Assembly (NCBI GenBank): GCA_017406925.1
Contig: JAFQXO010000002.1
Span: 49,071 to 113,070 of the forward strand
Reading direction: 5' to 3'
Source: Eubacterium sp.
GTDB taxonomy: Bacteria; Bacillota; Clostridia; Lachnospirales; Lachnospiraceae
DNA length: 64,000 nucleotides
This document shows, in pieces, positions 1 to 7,207 of this stretch. Each line of letters starts with the position of its first letter. The first letter of the stretch is position 1. A program made the translations under genes and the position numbers. The notes beneath the pieces were generated by a model, which was given only the letters and a program-made list of their open reading frames with translations, made no database searches and was not told the DNA's origin.

Positions 1-133
1 TGATATCTCGAGATACCGTAGCCTGCGTTACTTGAAAACCTGCATCCACAAGTCGGCTTGCAAGTTCCTGTTGAGTATCGATATTGTAATTTGAAATCAA
101 CTCAATAATCTTTCTCTGTCTGTTAGTTTTCAT
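1..133 (-). CDS. argR: Arginine repressor ArgR, N-terminal part (cut by window edge)
   Basis: The first 44 codons of a minus-strand gene are present and continue beyond base 1. They read as the winged-helix DNA-binding domain of ArgR, with the recognition-helix motif QATVSRDI at the window edge. ArgR represses arginine biosynthesis and can activate catabolism when it binds arginine. The ATG at 133 lies 8 bases after the nadK stop, so it is probably co-transcribed with nadK. ArgR next to nadK and tlyA is a common Firmicute arrangement, with recN usually following. The C-terminal arginine-binding and oligomerisation domain is outside the window. Confidence 0.9.
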   Translation of the reverse strand, partial: MKTNRQRKIIELISNYNIDTQQELASRLVDAGFQVTQATVSRDI

Positions 134-141
134 ACACTCTC

Positions 142-996
142 CTACTTCAATTTGTTTCGCACACTTTGAAGGAAGCTGACTTCGTCAATCTTAATAATCT
201 TTGTAGCTTCCTCGGCTGTCGAAACTTTTATTTTGTCACCTGGCTGAAGTTCAATCTTTCCGTTACCGTCGAAGGCAAGCACACGAGGTTCCTCATCATT
301 TTTACGAGTCTGTCCAACCACAATTTCAATCTCGTCATTCTGAGTAAAAATCAAACTTCTACTACCTGCCGAATGGTTACATATAGGTGTTAAAATAATC
401 AGGTGTGAATCAGGTCTAGCTAGAGGACCTCCGGCAGATATGTTATAACCTGTCGATCCTGTTGGTGTAGCAAGCAAAATACCATCCGAACGATAGTTAC
501 CAAGTAGTTCTCCATTTACATATACATCGAAATTGACAACTGAAATCTCAGCACCACGATGAATAACAACATCATTAAGTACACTTGCGCGTTCAATAAT
601 TTTTCCATCACGCTCAAGTGTTGCCTTTAGCATCATTCTAGATTCAACTTCAAACTCATCGTCTACCAACTTTTTGAGTTCCTCTTCCATATGCTCCGTA
701 GTAATCTCTGTCAAGAAACCAAGGTTACCCTTGTTGAGACCAACAAAGTTGACATCTAGATTTTTTAATTCACGAGCAATGTGAAGCAATGTTCCGTCAC
801 CGCCGATTCCAATCACACACTCACACGAATTAGGAATGTCTGATGGATCAATGTAGCAAAAACTCTCTGAGTCTTTATCAACATTGTCGAGTACGACACA
901 CTCAGCTCCATAGCTCTCTAATATTTTTCTCACTTCCTGAGCGACTTCACCGCGCTCATCTCTCAATTTGTTAGTAATGATACAAAAATTTTTCAT
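142..996 (-). CDS. nadK: NAD kinase
   Basis: ATP-dependent NAD kinase, a cytoplasmic enzyme that makes NADP from NAD. At 284 residues it is of usual length. The diagnostic GGDGT motif is at residues 65-69, NLGFLTE at 91-97, and the conserved ATPTGSTGY segment lies near residue 175. It sits between tlyA (10-base gap) and argR (8-base gap) in a tight minus-strand operon that also carries dxs and ispA. NADPH supply is needed by the isoprenoid pathway encoded upstream, although the linkage may reflect only conserved gene order. Confidence 0.96.
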   Translation of the reverse strand: MKNFCIITNKLRDERGEVAQEVRKILESYGAECVVLDNVDKDSESFCYIDPSDIPNSCECVIGIGGDGTLLHIARELKNLDVNFVGLNKGNLGFLTEITTEHMEEELKKLVDDEFEVESRMMLKATLERDGKIIERASVLNDVVIHRGAEISVVNFDVYVNGELLGNYRSDGILLATPTGSTGYNISAGGPLARPDSHLIILTPICNHSAGSRSLIFTQNDEIEIVVGQTRKNDEEPRVLAFDGNGKIELQPGDKIKVSTAEEATKIIKIDEVSFLQSVRNKLK

Positions 997-1006
997 AATA
1001 TCACCT

Positions 1007-1807
1007 TCACTTATCTAATTCTTGATGCGATGCTTCTACTGTCTTTTCCACATCAATGTCTATTTCCAAATCCTCTGGATTATTTGCTAAATATAAAAGA
1101 TATTCGATGTTCCCTTCAGGTCCTTTCACTGGTGAGTAATCAAGTCCTAAGATTTTTAATCCTATGCCTTCGGCAAAACTGATTACATTTTCTATGACCT
1201 GCTTGTGAACATTGCTGTCTCTGACAACGCCTTTTTTACCGACATTTTCTTTGCCAGCCTCAAACTGAGGCTTTATCAAGCATACGATTCTGCCGTTCTC
1301 TGAAAGTAATGCTTTTACTGGTTCTAGTATTTTCGAAAGAGAAATAAATGACACATCGATTGATGCAAACTCAATTTCATCATCCACATCATCTTTCGTG
1401 AGATATCTAGCATTTGTCTGATCCATCACTGTTACTCTGTCGTCAGTCACAAGTTTCCAGGCTAGTTGTCCTCTTCCAACATCCACTGAATAAACTTTGC
1501 TAGCGCCGTTTTGAAGCATGCAGTCTGTGAATCCTCCTGTGGATGCTCCTACATCCATGCAAACTTTGCCATCCACATCAACACCAAAGCATTCCATCGC
1601 CTTTTCGAGTTTGAGGCCTCCCCTGGATACATATTTCAGAGTCTTTCCTCTAACCTCGATATTCACTTCTTCATCAAACTGCGACCCTGCCTTGTCCTCT
1701 TTGACATCGTCTACATAAACGATCCCGCTCATAATAATGGCTTTCGCTTTTTCCCTAGACGGAGCCAAGTCACGTTCGACTAGCAAAATATCTAATCTCT
1801 TTTTCAT
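1007..1807 (-). CDS. tlyA: TlyA-family rRNA 2'-O-methyltransferase
   Basis: This 266-residue protein has an N-terminal S4 RNA-binding domain (residues 1-60, starting KKRLDILLVERDLA) followed by an FtsJ-like Rossmann methyltransferase domain with the SAM motif DVGASTGGFTD. Family members methylate 16S and/or 23S rRNA cytidines, and some have been reported as haemolysins. The start overlaps the dxs stop by 4 bases (ATGA), which indicates translational coupling. The family assignment is firm; the exact target nucleotides cannot be read from sequence. Confidence 0.93.
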   Translation of the reverse strand: MKKRLDILLVERDLAPSREKAKAIIMSGIVYVDDVKEDKAGSQFDEEVNIEVRGKTLKYVSRGGLKLEKAMECFGVDVDGKVCMDVGASTGGFTDCMLQNGASKVYSVDVGRGQLAWKLVTDDRVTVMDQTNARYLTKDDVDDEIEFASIDVSFISLSKILEPVKALLSENGRIVCLIKPQFEAGKENVGKKGVVRDSNVHKQVIENVISFAEGIGLKILGLDYSPVKGPEGNIEYLLYLANNPEDLEIDIDVEKTVEASHQELDK

Positions 1808-3663
1808 AAAATACTCTTCACTCTATCCACAACACTTTCTGCACTGATTCCGAGATAGTCGCGAAGTTCATTTACAGAACCCTGTTGTACAAACTCATCC
1901 TCGATAGCCATCACATGAATGTTAACTTTTTCATCTGACTCCTCAGCGAACACTTCGATGCTCTCGCCGTATCCACCTTTCTTGATGCCCTCTTCGAGGA
2001 CAATGATATGATCATACTTTTTAAACAGTTTTCCAATCAACTTCTCATCTATAGGTTTAATAAATCTAGCATTCACAAGCGTAGCATCTATATTATCTTC
2101 TGCCAGAAGTTTTGTGGCACGCTCTGCTTCTTCATAAATATTGCCTACGGCAATAATACAAATATCGTCGCCCTTCTTAGTGATGTAGCTCTTACCCAAT
2201 GAAAAATCAGGTGTTTCGTTCGTGTGGTAAGCCTTTCCTCTCGCATATCTAACTGCGATAGGTCCATCGAAATCTTTCGCAAAATCTATGGCAGCTTTTA
2301 GCTCTGTATCGCTGTTAGGTGCGATAATCGTCATATTAGGCATAGCCGACAAGAACGATATGTCAAACAGTCCTTGATGTGTCTCGCCATCTTTTCCAAC
2401 TATACCAGCACGATCGACCATAAACTTAACAGGCAAATTTTGCAAACAAACATCGTGCAAAATCTGATCATACGCTCTCTGATAGAACGATGAATAAATA
2501 GACACAAACGGTTTCTTGCCCTCGCAAGCCAATCCTGCAGCAAAAGTCACTGCATGTTCTTCTGCAATTCCTACATCAAAAAATCTATCTGGATAGTTTT
2601 TCGCAAAGTTCGTGAGGCCAGTTCCATCTGGCATAGCAGCTGTAATAGCAACTATATCTTCATCGTGAGCTGCTAGCTCAACAATCTTCTCTGAGAACAC
2701 ATCTGTATATGATGGCTCGCCATTTGATGAAACCTGAACTCCTTTTCTATAGTTGAAAGGTCCCACACCATGATAAAGTTCTGGCTTTTTCATCGCTGGA
2801 ACATATCCGTGTCCCTTTTTAGTTTTTACGTGAATTAAAATCGGATGGTTAATCTTATACGCAGCATTTAAGATCTTTGTCATCTGTTTTATATTGTGAC
2901 CATCTACCGGACCGATATATGTAATTCCCAAGTCATCAAAGAAACCGTTTCCAGGAATAAGGATATTTTTCATGTTATCCTTTGTTCTTTTCAGTTTCTT
3001 CGCCAAGCGACTACCAATGCGAGGAATCTTTTCTAATGATTGTTCCAAGTCTTCTTTGAAATCATTATATCCAGTACCGATACGGAAGTTGTTTAAGTAC
3101 TTGCTCATACCTCCGACATTCTTCGAAATGGACATTGTATTGTCATTTAAGATAATCACGAAATTTCTCTTCAGTGATTCGACATTATTTAAAGCCTCAA
3201 GAGCCATGCCACCGGTCAACGCTCCATCACCAATGACTGCAACAATTTTCTCATCACTACCATTCAATTTGGCGGCTTGCGCCATACCAAGTGCTGCCGA
3301 AATTGATGTTGAACTGTGTCCAGTATCAAAACTATCTGTCTCGCTCTCATGCCTTTTAGGAAAACCTGAAAGACCTCCCATTTCTCTTAATGAATCGAAC
3401 TCTTTCTTTCGACCAGTCAAAATCTTATGTGCATAACTCTGATGACCGACATCCCAAATGATCTTATCTTTAGGCAAATCCATCTGCGAGTGCAATGCAA
3501 TAGTTAAATCTACAGCACCCAAACTAGACGCAAGATGTCCTCCCGTCTGCGCCACAGATTTCACAATGAACCTTCTCATCTCTTTCGACAATTCATTGTA
3601 AAGAGATGGGTCGATTTTCTTTATGTCGTTTTCCTTTTCGATTACATCAAGTAAATTGCTCAT
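1804..3663 (-). CDS. dxs: 1-deoxy-D-xylulose-5-phosphate synthase
   Basis: Thiamine-diphosphate enzyme that condenses pyruvate and glyceraldehyde-3-phosphate, the first step of the MEP isoprenoid pathway. The TPP-binding GDG is at residues 145-147 within IGDGALTGGMALEALNN, followed by the transketolase-type pyrimidine domain with IAEEHAVTFAAGLA near residue 368. The length of 619 is normal. It lies 3 bases after ispA and overlaps tlyA, so precursor supply and prenyl chain elongation are expressed together. Dependence on thiamine pyrophosphate links it functionally to the thiamine transporter at 24120-24926. Confidence 0.97.
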   Translation of the reverse strand: MSNLLDVIEKENDIKKIDPSLYNELSKEMRRFIVKSVAQTGGHLASSLGAVDLTIALHSQMDLPKDKIIWDVGHQSYAHKILTGRKKEFDSLREMGGLSGFPKRHESETDSFDTGHSSTSISAALGMAQAAKLNGSDEKIVAVIGDGALTGGMALEALNNVESLKRNFVIILNDNTMSISKNVGGMSKYLNNFRIGTGYNDFKEDLEQSLEKIPRIGSRLAKKLKRTKDNMKNILIPGNGFFDDLGITYIGPVDGHNIKQMTKILNAAYKINHPILIHVKTKKGHGYVPAMKKPELYHGVGPFNYRKGVQVSSNGEPSYTDVFSEKIVELAAHDEDIVAITAAMPDGTGLTNFAKNYPDRFFDVGIAEEHAVTFAAGLACEGKKPFVSIYSSFYQRAYDQILHDVCLQNLPVKFMVDRAGIVGKDGETHQGLFDISFLSAMPNMTIIAPNSDTELKAAIDFAKDFDGPIAVRYARGKAYHTNETPDFSLGKSYITKKGDDICIIAVGNIYEEAERATKLLAEDNIDATLVNARFIKPIDEKLIGKLFKKYDHIIVLEEGIKKGGYGESIEVFAEESDEKVNIHVMAIEDEFVQQGSVNELRDYLGISAESVVDRVKSIL

Positions 3664-3666
3664 AAC

Positions 3667-4557
3667 TTATTTATCTCTATTAATTAACCAAGTAATTAGT
3701 TCCTTTAAGAATGTTTTATCTCCCGGTAGTTCGTCGAGCATATCCATCGCTTCGTTCGATAAACTCTCAACTTTCTTTTTACACTCATCAACACCATAAA
3801 GTGTCACATATGTAGTCTTCTCATTTTTCTCATCACTCAAAACCGGCTTGCCAAGTTTTTCTTCATTTCCAACAACATCCAAAATATCATCTTGAATTTG
3901 GAAAGCCATGCCGATGTTCTCGGCAATCTTTTCAACCTTTGTGACATCTATATCCTTGGCTCCGCCAAGCAATGCTCCTGCCATCATCGACGCTTCAATC
4001 AATGCTGCAGTTTTATTTTTATGAATAAACTTTAAAGTTTCCTCACTTATAGGCTTACCCTCATTTTTGACATCTACTACCTGTCCGCCAATCATACCAT
4101 TCATTCCAGCTTTCTCTGAAATGATAAGCATAGCCTTAACTGTCTCTGGTTTTTCTTCCATTGCGGTAGCATACGCCATCAATGTAAAGGCATAATTCAA
4201 AAGTGCATCGCCAGTCAAGATACCAATATCTTCGCCGAACATCGCGTGCGTAGTCTTCTGACCTCTGCGGTACTCATCATCATCCATAGCTGGCAGATCA
4301 TCGTGCACAAGTGAGTATGTATGAATCATCTCCATGGCAACCATAAACACAGGAACTACTTCATCCTCTGGCTCGCCAAAAAGTTTGCAAGTCTCCGCCA
4401 TAAGGATAGGGCGAATTCTCTTGCCGCCAGCCTTCACACTGTAATTCATCGCCTTGAATAGTTCGGCTTGTTCGCCTTCTTCTTCAGGGCAAAACTGGTC
4501 AATATAGGAATCTACACTCTTAATTTTTCCTTCAAGTAATTGTTCAAAATTACTCAT
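3667..4557 (-). CDS. ispA: Polyprenyl (farnesyl/geranyl) diphosphate synthase
   Basis: Trans-prenyltransferase that extends allylic diphosphates with isopentenyl diphosphate. The first aspartate-rich motif DDLPAMDDD is at residues 86-94 and the second, QDDILD, near residue 220; GGKRIRP at residues 44-50 binds diphosphate. An ATG 15 bases upstream is also open, but the start at 4557 follows GAGGAG at about 7 bases and gives the usual MSNFEQLL beginning, so it is preferred (296 residues). It overlaps the xseB stop by 8 bases. Chain length (C10, C15 or C20) cannot be set with certainty; farnesyl is typical here. Confidence 0.93.
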   Translation of the reverse strand: MSNFEQLLEGKIKSVDSYIDQFCPEEEGEQAELFKAMNYSVKAGGKRIRPILMAETCKLFGEPEDEVVPVFMVAMEMIHTYSLVHDDLPAMDDDEYRRGQKTTHAMFGEDIGILTGDALLNYAFTLMAYATAMEEKPETVKAMLIISEKAGMNGMIGGQVVDVKNEGKPISEETLKFIHKNKTAALIEASMMAGALLGGAKDIDVTKVEKIAENIGMAFQIQDDILDVVGNEEKLGKPVLSDEKNEKTTYVTLYGVDECKKKVESLSNEAMDMLDELPGDKTFLKELITWLINRDK

Positions 4558-4744
4558 CGCTAGACTCCTCATCTAAAGTCTTAATTTTCTTTTCTATAGT
4601 ATCAATCTGCTCGTTAGAATCTTTCACTAGTTTGAGCCCTTTTTGATATAGTTCAAATGACTCGTCTAATGAAACTTCTTCAGATTGCATCTTTTCTACA
4701 ATCTCGTCCAATTCTTTGAAGTTATCTTCAATCTTCTTTGCCAT
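4550..4744 (-). CDS. xseB: Exodeoxyribonuclease VII small subunit
   Basis: A 64-residue acidic helical protein (AKKIEDNFKELDEIVEKMQ) matching XseB, which binds the large subunit to form exonuclease VII. The open frame extends 12 codons further upstream, but the ATG at 4744 has GGAG 6 bases before it and gives the family's usual length. It overlaps the xseA end by 17 bases and the ispA start by 8, so xseA, xseB and ispA are translationally chained. Confidence 0.92.
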   Translation of the reverse strand: MAKKIEDNFKELDEIVEKMQSEEVSLDESFELYQKGLKLVKDSNEQIDTIEKKIKTLDEESSDE

Positions 4745-6005
4745 ATCTTTCTCCTTTTTCTGTTCCCTTAACTTCGGCATCTATCTTTCCATCTCGTATG
4801 ATCAGCGAAAGATTGTCTCCACCTTTAACATCATCTACGGACATTACTGACTCGCCATCTTTTGAAATGTGAGCGTATCCTCCACTGATTTTCATAAGAG
4901 GTGATAACCCGTTAAGTTTTTCTGACAAAATTTCTAATGTATGTTTCCTGTCTCTTAACTTTTCATTAACTAAGTCAGACAGTCTCAATATTTCTAAATG
5001 ATGTTTATGGGCTGTTAGTTTTTCGTTGATTATTCTTCTTAGAACATCCTCCACATCAGCAAGGTATTGCTTCTTCCCTGTCAACTGTGCCGATGGACTA
5101 ACTGCGGATAGTCTTGCCTCATACTCTCTCAAACTTCGTCTCATATCGGAAATCTTATAGAGTACTTTATCTTGCAATGAAACTTTATATGACTCTAATG
5201 TGCGTTGAAACTCTGCGTAATCAAAAACCGCTAATTCAGCCGCCGCTGATGGAGTCGATGCAACTACATCAGCCACATAATCTGCAATTGTATGGTCAGA
5301 TTCGTGACCTACTGCTGAAATAACTGGTATAGAACAATCAAAGATGGCTTGCGCCACAATTTCTTCATTAAAGGCCCATAAATCTTCGATAGAGCCACCG
5401 CCTCGACCAACGATAATAACATCTACAACAAACTGTTCGAAGTGATGAATACCATTAACAATACTCTCAGCTGCACCTTTACCTTGTACCTGACATGGAT
5501 GTAGGTAAAGTTGTACATACGGATTTCGCCTAGATGATATTCTCATAATATCTTGAATGGCTGCTCCAGTCTCTGCGGTACATATACCAATGCGCGTTGC
5601 ATACTTAGGGATGTCTCTCTTGTACATTTCCTCAAACATTCCGCGCTCTTGTAATTCTTTCTTAAGTGCCTCATATTTTTGATAGAGTGCACCCGAGCCT
5701 TCAAGTTCAATACTTTTAGCATAAAGTTGGTATGCGCCAGTCTTTTCATAGACTTCAATCTTTCCAGTAATGATAACGTTTTGGCCCTCTTCCATTTCAA
5801 AAGCCAAACCACCACGCGCACTTCTAAACATAACGCAGTTAAGCACACCACTTTTGTCTTTTATCGAAAAATAAATATGCCCCGAACTGTGATACTTGCA
5901 ATTACTAACTTCACCCTTGACTAGGATGTTAGTAAGCATAAAGTCCTGGGCAAACATGTTTTTAATATATTTATTTACTTGTTCAACTGTGTAAACCGAT
6001 TCCAT
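4728..6005 (-). CDS. xseA: Exodeoxyribonuclease VII large subunit
   Basis: Catalytic subunit of exonuclease VII, which degrades single-stranded DNA from both ends. The N-terminal OB-fold (residues 1-100, VKGEVSNCKYHSSGHIYFSIKD) is followed by the catalytic region with the conserved GRGGGSIEDLWAFNEE and SAVGHESDHTIAD segments, then a coiled-coil tail that carries the small subunits. The length of 425 is standard. It lies 8 bases downstream of nusB and overlaps xseB. Confidence 0.96.
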   Translation of the reverse strand: MESVYTVEQVNKYIKNMFAQDFMLTNILVKGEVSNCKYHSSGHIYFSIKDKSGVLNCVMFRSARGGLAFEMEEGQNVIITGKIEVYEKTGAYQLYAKSIELEGSGALYQKYEALKKELQERGMFEEMYKRDIPKYATRIGICTAETGAAIQDIMRISSRRNPYVQLYLHPCQVQGKGAAESIVNGIHHFEQFVVDVIIVGRGGGSIEDLWAFNEEIVAQAIFDCSIPVISAVGHESDHTIADYVADVVASTPSAAAELAVFDYAEFQRTLESYKVSLQDKVLYKISDMRRSLREYEARLSAVSPSAQLTGKKQYLADVEDVLRRIINEKLTAHKHHLEILRLSDLVNEKLRDRKHTLEILSEKLNGLSPLMKISGGYAHISKDGESVMSVDDVKGGDNLSLIIRDGKIDAEVKGTEKGERYGKED

Positions 6006-6013
6006 TTAAACTC

Positions 6014-6406
6014 CTAACAAAATTTTGCTAAGATTCCATTTACGAATTTGCCTGATTTCTCATCTGAGTAAGTCTTTGCGAGTTCAACTGCCTCATTGAC
6101 AGCAACCTTTGTCGGTACATCTTCATCAGCCTCTATCTCGTAAATAGCTAATCTGATAATAGCCAAATCAACTTTGTTCATTCTTGTAGTCTTCCAATCG
6201 ATAGCTACTTTGTTAATCTTTTCGTCTATCTCAGGCGTCATCTCTCTAACTTTGGCTACTCTGTTTTCAATGTACTCTCGATCAGAAGCCGAACAGTTCG
6301 TTTCCTTAAAGAAACTGTCATATTGCTCTGGCAAATCTGTCTCATTATAGAACTCACTCTGATATAAAAGTTTAAATGTGTTTTCTCGGAGTGACCGTCT
6401 ATTCAT
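6014..6406 (-). CDS. nusB: Transcription antitermination factor NusB
   Basis: All-helical 130-residue protein with the NusB opening NRRSLRENTFKLLYQSEF and the C-terminal VAVNEAVELAKTYSDEKSGKFVNGILAKF, which are hallmark segments. NusB pairs with S10 at boxA RNA and promotes processive rRNA transcription. It heads the nusB-xseA-xseB-ispA-dxs-tlyA-nadK-argR run. A terminator hairpin at 6461-6484 separates it from the Asp23 gene, so this operon probably starts from a promoter in the short gap 6407-6460. Confidence 0.96.
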   Translation of the reverse strand: MNRRSLRENTFKLLYQSEFYNETDLPEQYDSFFKETNCSASDREYIENRVAKVREMTPEIDEKINKVAIDWKTTRMNKVDLAIIRLAIYEIEADEDVPTKVAVNEAVELAKTYSDEKSGKFVNGILAKFC

Positions 6407-6460
6407 TTACCCTCCATAATTATGCATAAAATGCATAAAAAGTACGATATTTTAATGTCA

Positions 6461-6484
6461 AAAAGGGTGTCTGCATAGACACCC
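6461..6484 (-). terminator. Intrinsic terminator after the Asp23 gene
   Basis: On the minus strand AGGGTGTC and GACACCC arms form an 8-base-pair stem (6465-6472 with 6477-6484) with a 4-base loop, followed by a run of five T. It lies 14 bases after the Asp23 stop and before nusB. Confidence 0.85.
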
Positions 6485-6497
6485 TAAAAGTTTAATA

Positions 6498-6878
6498 TTA
6501 CTTAGCAGGTTCCTCAGCAACACTCGCTATGTTTACATTTACGTTAGCCACGTTCATGCCTGTCATATTCTGAATGTTTACTCTAACCTTATCCTGAATC
6601 TTTTTGGATACATCCATAATATTAGTATTCATCTCAATGATGACTGACAAGTCAACCATCACATCGTTATCGTCGACTGTTACTCTAACACCTCTGGATA
6701 ACTTCTTCATTCCGAGAAGAACTAACATTTCTTGAGTAATATTGCCTGCCATGGAGACAACTCCTTTGACATCTGTAGCCGCATAAGCTGCGATTACTGG
6801 CAACACTCCCTCGGCTATTCTTACTGATCCATTCTCAGAACTATCGCTAATGCCGTATGTGTTGTTCTGATTATCCAT
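6498..6878 (-). CDS. Asp23/Gls24-family envelope stress protein
   Basis: A 126-residue protein of the Asp23/Gls24 (DUF322) family, recognisable from VRIAEGVLPVIAAYAATDVKGVVSMAG and the spaced VxVxDxDVxVDLSVIIEMNTNI stretch. Family members bind membrane-anchored partners under the cell envelope and respond to alkaline or envelope stress. Placement immediately upstream of nusB is common in Clostridia. The ATG at 6878 follows AGGAGG at about 7 bases. It has its own promoter (6911-6939) and terminator, so it is monocistronic. Confidence 0.9.
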   Translation of the reverse strand: MDNQNNTYGISDSSENGSVRIAEGVLPVIAAYAATDVKGVVSMAGNITQEMLVLLGMKKLSRGVRVTVDDNDVMVDLSVIIEMNTNIMDVSKKIQDKVRVNIQNMTGMNVANVNVNIASVAEEPAK

Positions 6879-6910
6879 AGTAACACCTCCTAGTGTGCAT
6901 ATCTTTTATA

Positions 6911-6939
6911 ATTATAGCAAAACACCCCTTTATTTACAA
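6911..6939 (-). promoter_or_regulatory. Promoter of the Asp23 gene
   Basis: On the minus strand TTGTAA (6934-6939) and TATAAT (6911-6916) are separated by exactly 17 bases. A 7-base-pair inverted repeat (ACCCCTT at 6924-6930 with AAGGGGT at 6946-6952) brackets the -35 element; it could be an operator or a weak hairpin. Confidence 0.75.
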
Positions 6940-6973
6940 CAATATAAGGGGTCTATCATCTCTCAAATATGCT

Positions 6974-7003
6974 AAAAATTGGCTTGGCATACGCCAAGCC
7001 AAT
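6974..7003 (-). terminator. Terminator of the feo operon
   Basis: Ten-base-pair stem (6979-6988 with 6993-7002), TTGGCTTGGC with its complement around a 4-base loop. On the minus strand it is followed by a T-rich tract. It ends the feoA-feoA-feoB-small protein transcript. Confidence 0.88.
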
Positions 7004-7010
7004 AATTACA

Positions 7011-7181
7011 TTATCTAACATTTTTTAGGCTATCAAAATTGCATCCGCAACAGCATTTACAATCCATGCCACACTGCAATGATTTGCCCTTTCTTTTGCT
7101 TCTAACCATGTGAACGATGATAAGGGCAACTATTGCCACTAATACAATCAAAACAATAGCTGTTCCTAATATTGTACTCAT
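7011..7181 (-). CDS. FeoB-associated Cys-rich membrane protein
   Basis: A 56-residue open frame. Residues 4-24 form one hydrophobic helix, followed by basic MVRSKRKGK, then a cysteine cluster CGMDCKCCCGC at residues 37-47 (seven residues from the first Cys to the CCC, six Cys in all), which could bind iron. This matches the small single-pass Cys-rich proteins found directly after feoB in Firmicutes. The ATG follows AAAGGAG at 7 bases and lies 26 bases after the feoB stop. By inference it assists iron transfer through FeoB on the cytoplasmic side; its role is not established. Confidence 0.9.
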   Translation of the reverse strand: MSTILGTAIVLIVLVAIVALIIVHMVRSKRKGKSLQCGMDCKCCCGCNFDSLKNVR

Positions 7182-7207
7182 ATCAAATCTCCTTTCACAA
7201 TCATTTG

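Noticed and set aside
6421-6440. TATGCATAAAATGCATAAAA direct repeat as an operator of nusB
   Set aside because: Two short AT-rich units in a 50-base gap; too weak to support a site.
6924-6952. ACCCCTT/AAGGGGT hairpin as the feo operon terminator
   Set aside because: A stronger stem with T-rich tail lies at 6974-7003 directly after the Cys-rich gene; this one overlaps the Asp23 promoter.
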